A stretch of 64,000 nt of DNA, from the NCBI GenBank assembly GCA_002794785.1, contig NBBA01000027.1:62001-126000 (forward strand). The letters run 5' to 3'. The notes beneath the pieces are model-generated. The model was not told the origin of the DNA, made no database searches, and was given only the letters and a program-made list of their open reading frames with translations. The position numbers and the translations under genes were made by a program. This DNA comes from Coniferiporia sulphurascens. Its lineage: Eukaryota; Basidiomycota; Agaricomycetes; Hymenochaetales; Hymenochaetaceae. Each line of letters opens with the position of its first letter. The stretch's first letter is position 1. Shown piece by piece: positions 20,647 through 31,795 of the stretch.

Positions 20647-21609
20647 AAGGTTCCTGAGTATTCCAGCTGTAATGGCTGTTTCTGAAGTGCATGCCAGGGC
20701 ATGGGAAAGGGCCTGCATGGAGCGTGTGCCGGCATCCCGGCATGCTGAAGAGTAGTGTCTTGGGCTGTAGCGCTGTGGGAGAGTTCCCCTCAGTGGCTCC
20801 AGAGGACTAAATCCTCCATTGGTTCATGTGGGGGTAATTCCCACTACAGGCTTAAGTTGATTCCCAGAAGCACAGCAGTACTCTACAGGACCTCTATGGT
20901 TGGGGAGGGAATGTGTAGGGTAGGGGGGTTGTTCCATATGTGTGGGGTAGTGCCTACAGCGCTGCGACCCTCACTCAGGATGGCCTCCTGGCGCAGCACG
21001 CCTTACCCTAGTGCTCCAATATAGCGCCCATATGTCATAGAGGACAGCAGGAGCAGTTTCGGTTGCTGCATATCCCGAGGAAGGTACACGTGTTGTTTGA
21101 GTCCCGCAAGGGCGCTCTTAATTCTGGCCTGGCCTTCGCCACAATGGACTTAGAGGGGCACCCTACTGATGAAGATATGGACTTGGACCTCCTCAGGGGA
21201 TACATGAGTCATATGCTTGGACCCCGACCCCAGGACTCGGACCCGGCTCTCTTGGAGCTTTCAGGTGCGCTTCCTCCCTTTTCCTCTGATCTATGAATAC
21301 CTTTCGGACTCTCCTGCATATGTCCCGGCCGGTGCTCTTGCCCTCCCTTTCCAATTCTAAGTTACCCCTGTTACCTGCCTTCATCCACTTGGTCCTGTCA
21401 TAGCGATATGTATTCCTCTCCCTCTTTCTTCTGTAACTAATAGGGACCCTTCCCACCTTGGCACCCTTCGGGGAGCAGGGCCCCTGCCCAGTTTCGTGTG
21501 TTGTGTGATGATGGGCGCCTCCGTTGTTACGTAGTTAGGGCCCCCCCTTCGGGGGGGCAGCTTGTAATTATGTAATACTGCAGGAATAATAATTTAAAAA
21601 AAAAAAAAA
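20647..21609 (+). mobile_element. W3: 5'-truncated W unit fused to a LINE-A tail
   Basis: 20647-21130 matches W2 8468-8947 and ends TTAATTCTGGCC. It then passes directly into LINE-A ORF2 at L-A-F-A-x-M-D-L-E-G (21131 onward). The ORF2 stop is near 21296, followed by the 3' UTR, hairpin and A-tail to 21609. The first 800 bp of W are absent, as in ordinary 5' truncation. The LINE joining point is about 1.2 kb nearer the 3' end than in W2. Confidence 0.8.
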
Positions 21610-21612
21610 CGG

Positions 21613-24600
21613 TCAGCAGCCCACCGCACTTTTAAGTGGGGCATCCGGGTGGCAAAGCGGAACTTTTATGCTGAGCAAGCAGACCAAGCAGACACCTCCA
21701 ACATCTGGGGCTGGGCCAAACAAGGCCTCAGAAACCAACCCACACCAATCCCCTCACTCAAAAAGCGAGACGGCACCTTCACCCAATCTGACAACAAGAA
21801 AGGTGAGCTCTTTCGCACCACTTTTTTCATGCCCCTGCCACCCTGACAAGCAGCCGACACACCACCGCCCCCCCCCCCCCCAACCAGCTGCCCCGCCCAT
21901 CCTCCTCACGGAGCTTACAGGGGCACTGGCCGACACATCCAACTTGTCAGCTCCGGGCCTCTCAGGGATCGGATACCGCCCTTTAAAACGGGTAGTAGAT
22001 GATTACCCTGAGGAGATCCTTGCCCTTTTCAACGACTGCCTGCACATGGGGCACCACCCTAAGTGCTGGCGGTCGGCAAAAGTGGTAATGCTCTGGAAGC
22101 CAAACAAGAAGGACCCTTTCTCACCGCACTCCTATTGGCCCATCACCCTTGAGGAGACCCTAGGGAAACTCCTTGAAAAGATCGTAGCTAACCAGCTCCA
22201 GTTCCTCGCTAACACGAGAGACTGGCTGCCACCTAACCAATATGGTGGGCGTCAAGGACACTCTGTCTATGATGCCGCCCAGCACCTCCTACAGATTGTG
22301 GAAAGAGCCCATGCCGAGGGCCGTGTATGTTCGGTCCTTGCAGTCAACATTCAAGGCTTCTTCGACTCGGTAAACCCACAACTCCTCCACCGGCAGCTGC
22401 TGGACCTCCAGTGCCTGCCAGACATGGCGGACTGGTGTTTGTCCTTCATGACGGATCGGCAGGTAGCCATCACTTTCGATGGCACCACCCTCCCAACAGC
22501 CCAGAAACCCGACCTCGGCACCCCCCAAGGGTCGCCTGTATCCCCAATCCTCTTGACCATATTCGCGGGCATGGTCCTCCAGAAATTTCACCAAACCAGC
22601 ACCACTGCCCTCACGTATGTCAATGACCACCTCCTAGTGTGCATAGGACCCAGCATGGCATCCAACTGCCAGCAATTGTCTAATGCCTACCACCAACTCA
22701 ATGCCCACTTCGGTGCCATCGGCCTCAACATCAAAGCTGCCAAAATGGAGTGCCAACACTTCCACCCACCTTGACACCGTTCAGCCGCCTATACCGACTG
22801 GGACACTGCCGGGGTCTGGGTCGCCCCCACCACGCTAATCCGACCCTCTATCCCGCTTCATTGGCTGGGAATATGGTGGGACCCCGCCCTCACATTCAAG
22901 GCCCACATGGGATGCATGCACTCCAAGGGCCTCTCCATGCTTGCCGCCCTCCGCATTCTCGGTAACACGGAACACAGAATCTCGGCCCTCCTCCTCTGTC
23001 AACTATACACCACCTGTGTCTGCTCTGTTCTCACATGGGGCACGCCAGTTTGGTACCATGGCCGACACCAAAAAACACTAGTAAGCCACCTGCAGGCTGT
23101 GCAAAACACGGCATGTAGATGGATTCTGGGCATCCATAAAGGCACCTCACCCTTCTCCACAAATTTTTTTTTTTTTTTTAAATTATTATTCCTGCAGTAT
23201 TACATAATTACAAGCTGCCCCCCTGAAGGGGGGGCCCTAACTACATAACAACAGAGGCGCCCATCATCGCACAACGTGCGAAACTGGGCGGGGGCCCTGC
23301 TCCCTGAAGGGTGCCAAGGTAGGAAGGGCCCCTATTTAGAAAAAAATGGAGGAGGAGAAGGAGAGAGGAATACATATTGCTACGACAAAACCAAGCAGAT
23401 GAGGGCAGGTAATGGAGGTAACTTAGAATTGGAAAGGGAGGGCGAGAGCACCAGCTGGGACATACGCAGGAGAGTCCGAAAGGCAGTCACAGAGTAGAGG
23501 GAAGGGGAGGAAGCACACCTGAAAGCTCCAAGAGAGCCGGGTCCAGGTCCTGGGAATGGGGTCCAAGCATACGACTCATGTAATCCCGGAGGAGGTCCAG
23601 GTCCATATCTTCGTTGGTCAGGTGTCCCTCCAGCTCCATTGCAGCAAAGGCCAAGCGGATGGTGGTGGAGGTGCAGTCAGAGAGGCAGGTCATGTGTCCT
23701 GTCAGCTTTAGCCAGCAACACAGAGCCTGGAGGCGGTTTTCGTCGGCCCACTCAGTGTGGTGGGTCGGGAGAGGGTCACGTGGTGGCCAGACTTTACGGA
23801 TCCATGGCCGGAAAGTACAGCAGCCGCCCAGAACATGGGCGGTGGATTGAGCGGGCCAGGGGGGGTGGTTGTGCCATCGGCAGTGTGAGATCAGACCATG
23901 TCTGTGTCAGTAGACTGAGTCAAAGCTCAGCCAGTAACTCCTGTAGGGACTGGCATGGCAGAGGATCTGGGCAACTGCCGCAAGCTCTTTTCGTGGGTGA
24001 TCGACCGAGTGCATTAACAGCTTATGGGGTCGGCAGGAGGGGGCCCCATTGACAGCAAGATACTTGTCGGCTGTCGAGGCTAGAGGGCGGGCGAGTGAGA
24101 GTGACCATTGTTCCATCAGAGTGTTGACGGCGGCCTCTTTCAGTGCGGAGGTGGAGGGTGCGAGGGAAGATGGGGGAAGGTTTGTGGCAAACTTGGCCTC
24201 ACTGTCGGCCCATTCATTCCTGGGGATGCCCAAGTGACCCAGGCACCAAACGAAGTGAATGGAGAGATCTGGATATGAGTCCAAGAGGGTCTGGACCCCA
24301 GCCTTCCATTGATGAAGGAGATGGGCGCCTGGGGCTGGTGCCCATGTATGGATAAGGTGGAGGGCCATCAGTAAATCAGACAAAAAGAAGACATCTGATG
24401 CAACAGGCAGTAGTTCCCAGAGGTGGTGTGCGGCCCATGTTGGGGTGGAGGTGAGGGAGAAAATCTCCACATCCGTGGCAGTGGCACAGGTGGGGGAGGC
24501 TAGTCGGCGCGATTTGAGGTGGGTGAGGCCCTGCATGGCGCAGACCGCTGATCCAGACTTCGTGCCCATGCGAGAGCCATCGGTGAAGACCTGGAGGTGG

Positions 24601-25938
24601 GGGAGGGTGCTCAGGGAGCATGCAGCTTCCACGAATTCCTCATGGGTGTCTTTGCTGACCAGAGTGATAGGAGAGGCAAACGAAACTCGACCATTCATAA
24701 ATGCCAGAGGATCTGTCCACAGGGGATGAGTATATGCAGGGACCAGTTGAACTCGAGGGACCCGGACCTGCAGAGAAGTGGAAAAGGGGCGGTTAGTTAC
24801 TGTTTTATAAAAACATTTTCTACCAACGGAGTGTGGGGTGCGCCATAAGCACAGAGAATGGAGAGTCTTAGCATATTCAAAATAATAAGAGAGGGGGGGG
24901 AGGGAACAAAGGAAATTTGTAGAAAATGGAGAGGCGCCTTTGTAGATGCTGAGAATCCATCTGCATGCCGTGTTTTGCACAGCCTGCAGGCGGCTTACTA
25001 AGGTTTTTTGGTGCCGGCCATGGTACCAAACCAGCGTGCCCCATGTGAGTACCGAGCGGATGCAGGCAATATATAGGCGATGTAGGAGAAGGGCCAAAAT
25101 GCCGCATTCAGTGTTTCCAAGGATGTGGAGGGCGGCGAGGGTGGAGAGGCCTTTGGAACACATTCGCTCAACATGGGCCTTGAAGGTGAGGGCGGGGTCC
25201 CTTCTCCACAAATTTTCTTTGTTCCCTCCCCCCCCTCTCTTATTATTTTGAATATGCTAAGACTCTCCATTCTCTGTGCTTATGGCACACCCCACACTCC
25301 GTTGGTAGAAAATGTTTTTATAAAACAGTAACTAACCACCCCTTTTCCATTTCTCTGCAGGTCCGGGTCCCTTGGGTACAACTGGTCCCTGCATACACTC
25401 ATCCCCCATGGACAGATCCTCTGGCATTTACGAATGGACAAGTCTCATTTGCCACTCCTATCACTCCAGTCAGTGAAGACACCCGCAAGGAATATGTGGG
25501 CGCCACATGCTCCCTGAGCACCCTCCCCCATCTCCAGGTTTTCACTGATGGCTCTCGCATCAGCTCAAAGTCTGGCTCAGCCGTCTGCACCATGGAAGGC
25601 CTCACCCGCCTCAAATCTCGCCGGCTCGCCTCCCCCACATGTGCCACAGCCACGGACGCGGAAATCTTCTCACTTACCTCTGCACCAAGCTGGGCTGCAC
25701 ACCACCTCTGGGAGTTCCTGCCTGTCACGTCCGACATTTTCTTTCTGTCAGATTCGCTGATGGCACTCCACCTGATCTGTACATGGGCACCAGTCCCAGG
25801 CACGCACCTCCTCCACCAATGGAAGGCAGGGGTCCAGACTCTACTGGACTCATACCTGGATCTTTCCATTCACTTCGTATGGTGTCCGGGTCATTCCAAC
25901 ATCCCCAGGAATGAATGGGCAGACCGTGAGGCGAATTA
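21613..25938 (+). pseudogene. LINE-A3 ORF2: RT and RNase H, interrupted
   Basis: It begins at the S-A-A-x-R-x-F-K linker. An apparent frameshift falls in the C-rich run near 21840-21890. The RT then runs with K-P-N-K-K-D-P, Q-Y-G-G-R-Q-G, V-N-I-Q-G-F-F-D, G-T-P-Q-G-S-P-V-S-P and T-Y-V-N-D-H. In the last motif the first catalytic Asp of Y-V-D-D is Asn, and the A-motif Asp is also Asn, so this RT would be inactive even if joined. The frame resumes at 25199 with RNase H (F-T-D-G-S-R, F-L-S-D-S, N-E-W-A-D). A stop lies near 22774. Confidence 0.8.
23168..25198 (-). mobile_element. LINE-A4, 5'-truncated, antisense
   Basis: Minus strand: it begins inside ORF2 at W-W-(R)-D-P-A-L-T-F-K-A-H (25198), with the ORF2 end at 23487, then the 3' UTR with hairpin, and a tail seen as a T run at 23168. 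It is bracketed by an 18-bp perfect duplication. RNase H residues F-T-D-G-S-R, D-V-E-I-F-S-L and F-L-S-D are present, but the conserved S after F-L-S-D is Leu. One stop splits the frame near 23907. Confidence 0.85.
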
Positions 25939-26152
25939 GTTTGTAGCGATATGTACTCCTCCTTCTCCCTCCCTTGTTTTCGAACCTAATAGGGGCTCTA
26001 CACACTTCGGCACCCTCACAGGAGCAGAGCCCCTGCCCAGTTTCATGTGATGTGCGATGACGGGTGCCTCCATTGTTATGTAGTTAGGGCCCCCCCTTCG
26101 GGGGGGCAGCTTGTAATTATGTAATACTGCAGGAATAATTTAAAAAAAAAAA

Positions 26153-26284
26153 GCCAAAGAGCCATACCCTTGGGTGCTTGAGGAGGCGCTCCCATATGGA
26201 ACCATCGGGGTCGATGAAGGAGAAGGCGACTGGACACTTACTCAGGGAGGGCAGGTGTTTGGGTGTCACTGCGAAGTGGGGGGT
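26153..26284 (-). pseudogene. LINE ORF1 fragment (antisense)
   Basis: Minus strand encodes the stretch before the zinc knuckles (H-F-A-V-T-P-K-H-L-P, F-S-F-I-D-P-D-G-S, L-L-K-H-P-R-V-W-L-F). It is cut on the left by the LINE-A3 tail and on the right by a T-run that starts the next element. Confidence 0.7.
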
Positions 26285-26744
26285 TTTTTTTTTTTTTTTT
26301 TTAAAATTATTCCTGCAGTATTACATAATTACAAGCTGCCCCCCCGAAGGGGGGGCCCTAACTACATAACAACAGAGGTGCCCATCATCGTGCAACACAC
26401 AAAACTGGGCGGGGGCCCTGCTCCCCGAAGGGTGCCGAAGTGTGGAGGCCCCTATTAGTACACAGACAAAGAAAGGAAAAGGGAGGAATACATATCACTA
26501 CAACAATACCAAGCAGATGAAGGCAGGCAAAGGAGGTAGTTTAGAATAGAGAAAGGGAGGGTGAGAGCACCGGCTGAGACATACAGTGAGGAGTCTGAAA
26601 GGCGGTCACAAATCAGAGAGAAAGGGTGGAAGTGTACCTGAGAGCTCCATAAGGGCTGGGTCCGAGTCCTGGGTTCATGGTCCGAGCATATGACACATGT
26701 AGTCCCTAAGGAGGTCCAGGTCCATATCCTCGTCAGTCAGGTGG
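26285..26744 (-). mobile_element. LINE-D-type 3' fragment, antisense
   Basis: A T-run (antisense tail), C7/G7 hairpin and 3' UTR are followed by the last ORF2 codons, ending at the D-x-D-M-D-L-D-L-L region (26744). The UTR spacer (CCTATTAGTACA) matches LINE-D1 at 60150. It abuts plus-strand LINE-B1 head-to-head at 26745. Confidence 0.7.
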
Positions 26745-26745
26745 C

Positions 26746-27331
26746 CACTATGGTGCCCTGCAAGGACTTCCTGTTCAGCCAGAACAGACACACCATCACC
26801 GAGAAGGCCCTCATGGCTGAAATCCAGCACAACCCGGCACTCCATAACCTCGACTTCATAGTTACCCCCCACTTCGCCGCCACTGAGGATCACCTGCCGA
26901 CACTTGACAGGTGCCCAGTGGTCTTCTCCTTCGTTGACACTGATGGCTCCATCTGTGAATGCCTCCTCAAGAGGCCATGTGTCTGGATGTTCGGATCCGC
27001 CCTCCGGCTCTCGGTCCCACCGGTTTGCCCCACCCTCACCCAATGTGAGCGGTGCCAGGGCCTCGGCCACGGAACCAAGGGCTGCCGAGCCCAACCCTGC
27101 TGTGCTGACTGTGCTGGTGCCCATCTGACCCGCAATCACCGCAAATTGTGCACCCACTGCGCAACCGACGCAGTACCCGAAGGCGACATGTGTCCCCACC
27201 CACGCCTATGCAACAACTGCAAGGGCGACCACCCCACCACCCTACCAGCCTGCCCCAAGAAGAAGCGTTACCGCCAAATCGAAGAGGCCCTCGCTGCCGA
27301 CCCCTCCAACGATCAGATGGAGGAAATATGA
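26746..27331 (+). pseudogene. LINE-B1 ORF1, C-terminal part
   Basis: About 194 residues, open in frame, starting at M-V-P-C-K-D-F-L-F. It shows the C-E-R-C-Q-G-L-G-H-G-T-K-G-C zinc knuckle, a C-A-D-C/H/C cluster, C-N-N-C-K-G-D-H and an acidic end M-E-E-I. The stop TGA at 27329-27331 overlaps the ORF2 ATG. The N-terminal two thirds are missing. Confidence 0.85.
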
Positions 27332-30300
27332 TAGAGACGCTCTCCATCATGCAGTGGAACGCTGCCCGCTCACTTGTGGCGATACATTCCCTCATTCCAG
27401 TCCTTACAACTGACCCCTCCCCCCCACACCTAATTCTTATACAGGAACCACCCTGGTATCAAATAGGACTGCAACCCTCACTCAACGACCCAGCCAGCTC
27501 CCCAGTATTCAACATCCCAACCATCCCAGGCTACATACCTGTTCTACCACCAGAGGTCCGCCCTCGAGTAGTAACATATGTAGCCTGGGCCCTCCCCCCT
27601 ACCTCATGGTCGATCCTCAGCGCTGCCTCACATGGCACTGATGTACTGACGGTGGAGGTACGATCCCAACTCACCCTCTGGGTGTGCAACTACTATGGCA
27701 TGCACCCCCTGGACCACGAGCATGCCTCCCCCCAGTACCCAGGTGAGTCCTTCCTGTTCTCACTCCCCTCGGTGCTAGCCACCACTCTACTCATGGCAGG
27801 CGACTTCAACTGTCGCCACCACATGTGGTCCAAACTCTCAGCCACATGGCGAGATGATTTGGGGGCACAACCCCTCGATGACTTTTTCCGTGGGTATGGC
27901 CTGGTGCCTGCCCACCTTCCTGACTCTGACTTGAGGCCCGACGGCAATCGTCATCAGTGCCCCATTGACATGATCTGGGCCCCACCTGCAGTCAACCCCG
28001 ACTCTATTCTAGACTCGGCTACCTCCAACCACTCACCACTGTCCGACCACGACATCCTGCACTGGTCCCTGCCATCTCGGCCCCCCCCTCCTGTCCTAAA
28101 GACACGCTGGCTACTACCAGCCAACAAGGAGGAATGGACCGATATCGCCTTCCCCCTCCTCGAAGAAGCCTTCCGACTCCCAGGGCTCGACACCCATGCC
28201 CTGAACATCAAAGCAAAGGCAGTTATCAACGCAATGGTCGCCGCACTCCAGCCGTTCACCCGCCTCTCTAAACCATCAAAAACGGAAGTCCCATGGTGGT
28301 CACCCCACTGCAAGATCCTCCTATCTGCAATCACGACGGCCACCACCCCCCTTCAGCGTTCATCAGCCCGACGTGCCTTCAAAAGGGGCATTAGGACGGC
28401 CAAAAGGCAGTTCTATGCCAACCAGGCAGCAGAAGCAGACACCTCCAACATCTGGAACTGGGCCAAATGAGGCTTAGGCAACCAACCCACCCCCATCCCT
28501 TCGCTAAGACAACAAGATGGATCCTTCACCCAGACAGACACTGAGAAAGGTGAGCTCTTCCAAGAAACCTTCTTTATGCCCCCCCCACCCCAGGCAGTGA
28601 CTGACATCTCGCTACCTCCAACCCAACTAGCTGCCCTGCCCATACTCCTATTGGAGCTTATGGGGGCACTGGCTGATACATCCAACTTGTCAGCTCCGGG
28701 CCTCTTGGGAATAGGTTACTGCCCCCTGAAATGGGTGGTGGATGCCTACCCCGATGAGATACTCACCCTTTTCAATGACTGTCTACACTTGGGGCATCAC
28801 CCAGAGTGTTGGTGGGCAGCAAAAGTTGTGATGCTCAGGAAACTGAACAAGAAGGACCCATTTTCGCCACGTTCATACCAGCCCATCACCCTCAAGGAGA
28901 CCCTAGGGAAACTCCTGGAAAAAGTAATTGCTAACCGGCTCCAGTTCCTCACTAACATGCAGGACTGGCTGCCACCCAACCAGTACGGGGGGCGCCAAGG
29001 CCATTCGGTCTATGACACCGCCCAACACCTCTTACAGATCGCGGAGCAGGCCCACTCAGAGGGCCGTGTCTGTTCAGTCCTAGTGGTCGACATACAGGGC
29101 TTCTTCAACTCGGTACACCCCCACCTCCTCCACTGACAATTGTTGGACCTCGGCTGTGCCCTGGACATGGCCAACTGGTGCCTATCCTTCATGACGGATC
29201 GGTGGGTCACTGTCTCCTTCGATGGCACCACCCTCCCCACTGCCCCCAAACCCGATTTTGGCACCCCACAAGGATCGCCAGTATCCCCCATCCTGTCAAC
29301 GATTTTCGTGGGGGTGGTCCTCTGGCGCTTTCACCAAGCTGGCACCACCGCCCTGGCATACGTTGATGACCACTTACTTATATGTGTAGGTCCCTCAGTG
29401 GCATCTAACTGTTATGCACTCACCCGCACATACCAACAACTTGACACCCTCTTCGGCACCATTAGCCTCAACATCGAAGCCGCCAAGACGGAGTGCCTCC
29501 ACTTCCACCCCCCCCCCGGCGATGAACTGGCTATGAAGGCTGGGACATGGCTGGGGTACAGGTCAACCCCAACACCCTGATCCGCCCCTCAATCCCCCTC
29601 CAGTGGTTGGGGATATGGTGGGACCCAGGCCTCTCCTTCAAGCCCCATGTCGAGCGCATGCGCTCCAAGGGACTCTCCACCCTCACCGCTCTCCACATTT
29701 TAGGCAACACACAACATGGGATTTCGGCCCTCCTCCTCCGCTGCCTGTACACCTCCTGCATCTGCTCCATGCTTGCATGGGGGGCACCAGTATGGTACCA
29801 TGGCCACTGCCAAAAAACCTTGGTAAACCACCTACAGGCCATACAAAATACAGCCTGCAGATGGATTTTAGGCATCTTCAAAGGTGCCTCACCCCTTTCC
29901 ACTAATTTTCTTTGCTCTGCTCCCCCTCTTTCTTTCTATTTCGAATATATAAAGACGACCCATTCCCTGCACCTATGGCGAACCCCCCACTCTATCGGCC
30001 GAAAACTTTTTAAAAACGTAGCTAATAGACCTTTCTCCCTTTCTTTGCAGGTCCGAGCCCCCTGGGTCCAACAGGTCCTAGCATACATGCATCCCCCTTG
30101 GACGGACCCCCTGGCCTTCACAAAAGGCCGCATTCGTTTCACCACCCCCGTCACCCCAGTTAGCACTGACACCCGGAAGTCATTCGTGGCCGCCGCATGC
30201 CAACTAGGCCTCACCCCACACGTACAGGTTTTCACTGATGGCTCCTGCATTGACAATAAGTCAGGTTTGGCCATCTGTGCCATGCTTGGCCACACCCGAC

Positions 30301-31328
30301 TCCAGTCTCAATGACTGGAGTCCCCCACCTGCACCACAGCCATGGACGCCGAGGAATTTTCCCTCGCCACGGCACCAGGCTGGGTGGCACGCCACCTCCC
30401 AGCACAACTGTGCATCGCATCGGATGTCTTCTTTCTATCTGATTCACTGACCGCCCTCCACCTTTTCCGCACCTGGGCCGCTGCCCCTGGCGCCCACCTC
30501 CTCCACATTTGGAAAGTGGGTGTGGAGACTCTGCTAGACTCGTACCCCCAACTCACCGTCCATTTCATATGGTGCCCTGGACACTCGGACATCCCCAGAA
30601 ATGAATGGGCTGACATGGAAGCAAAGCTGGCGACCAAGCTCCCTCCATCCGACCTTAAACCTTCCACCTCTGCACTAAAAGAAGCCGCTGTCCACACTCT
30701 TATGGAACGATGGACACTCTCATTAGCCCGCCCCCTAGCCTCAACCGCCAATAAATACCTGGCAGTCCATGGCTTACCCTCACACCGACCTCGAAAGCTC
30801 CTCATGCATTCGGTCAACCATCCACGCAATGAGCTATCTGCAGTTGCACAGGTCCTCTGTCACGCTGGTCCCTATGGGGGATACTGGCTGAGTTTTGACT
30901 CGACCTACTGCTGCAGGCATGGCCTGATTTCGCATTGTAGATGGCACAACCACCCCCCCTGGCCCACGCAGTCGACCACCCACATCCTCGGCGGCTGCAG
31001 CACTTTCCACCCATGGATACAATGCGTGTGGCCACCTCAGGACCCTCTCCCAGTCCACCACTCAGAGTGGGCCGACAAAAACTGCCTCCCGGTTTTGTGC
31101 CGCTGGCTAAAGCTGACGGGGCATCTGAACCACCTTTCTGACCATGCCGCAGGCGCCATCCGGCTGGCTTTTGCCGCGATGGACCTTGACGGCCACCCTA
31201 CCAACGAGGATATGGACTTGGACCTCCTAAGGGAATACATGTGCCGTATGCTTGGACCACGAACCCAGGACTCGGACCCAGCCCTTTTGGAGCTAGCAGG
31301 TATGCTCCCCCCTTTTCCATCTGACTAA
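27328..31328 (+). pseudogene. LINE-B1 ORF2: endonuclease, RT, RNase H
   Basis: The complete domain set is present: L-(M)Q-W-N-A, I-Q-E-P-P-W-Y-Q, A-G-D-F-N-C-R-H-H and S-D-H-D-I-L for the endonuclease; V-D-I-Q-G-F-F-N (first Asp kept), G-T-P-Q-G-S-P-V-S-P and A-Y-V-D-D-H for RT; F-T-D-G-S, E-E-F-S-L, F-L-S-D-S and N-E-W-A-D for RNase H; and the H-C-R-W-H-N-H terminus. Defects are stops at 28468-28470, 29134-29136 and 30312-30314, all explained by CGA to TGA, and one frameshift in a C run near 29515. The EN-RT linker is in frame here, unlike in LINE-A1, -B4 and -B5. Confidence 0.88.
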
Positions 31329-31649
31329 CGCCTGCCTTTCGAATTCCCCATGATATGTCTCGGCCGGTGCCCTCGCCCTCCCTTTCCACTTCTAAGCTTC
31401 TTACTTTAACCTGCTTTCACCCGCGTGGTTTGTTCATAGCAATATGTATCCCTCCCTCTCACAATTCTCCTTACTAATAGGGGCTCTTCACACTCCAGCA
31501 CCCTTAGGGGAGCAGAGCCCCTGCCCAGTTTTGTGCGATGCACAATGACAGGTGCCTCCGTTGTTATGTAGTTAGGGCCCCCCTCTGGGGGGGCAGCTTG
31601 TAATTATGTAATACTGCAGGAATAATAAATAAATAAATAAATAAAAAAA
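31329..31649 (+). other. LINE-B1 3' UTR and (AAAT)n tail
   Basis: Non-coding LINE-B 3' end: conserved TGGTTTGTTCATAGCAATATG, CCTTACTAATAGGGGCTC, hairpin near 31579, then GCAGGAATAATAAATAAATAAAT and A7. The tetranucleotide tail differs from the plain A or AAT tails of other copies, consistent with slippage at target-primed start of synthesis. Confidence 0.75.
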
Positions 31650-31795
31650 GTCGGTTGGGTGGCCGTCTAGTTCCATCGCTGCGTAAGCCAGGCGGATGGT
31701 ACCCACGGTTCTGTCAGAGAGGCGGTTCAGGTGCCCCATCAGCCTAAGCCAGTGGTGCAGAACCAGGATAAGGTTTTCCTCAGCCCATTCTGAGT
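31650..31795 (-). pseudogene. LINE-D-type ORF2 C-terminal fragment (antisense), left part
   Basis: Minus strand encodes S-E-W-A-E-E-N-L-I, L-N-R-L-S-D-R and M-E-L-D-G-H-P-T-D, near LINE-D1. It was split by LINE-B2; the other half is 34527-34824. Confidence 0.75.

Larger units (their letters stand above)
21610..26152 (+). mobile_element. LINE-A3, 5'-truncated, split by LINE-A4
   Basis: Pieces are 21610-23167 and 25199-26152. It begins in the ORF2 linker before the RT. The insertion of LINE-A4 duplicated CCCTTCTCCACAAATTTT (23150-23167 and 25199-25216). After N-E-W-A-D-R-E-A (about 25936) the sequence jumps to a LINE-B-like 3' UTR, skipping the ORF2 C-terminus. A hairpin and A-tail close it at 26152. 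Confidence 0.8.
26745..31649 (+). mobile_element. LINE-B1, starts inside ORF1
   Basis: It begins at T-M-V-P-C-K-D-F-L-F-S-Q in ORF1 and runs through ORF2 (27328-31328) to a LINE-B 3' UTR with AGCTAGCAGG, hairpin (about 31579) and an (AAAT)n tail ending at 31649. The 5' boundary is head-to-head with an antisense LINE-D tail and shows no target duplication. Confidence 0.82.
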
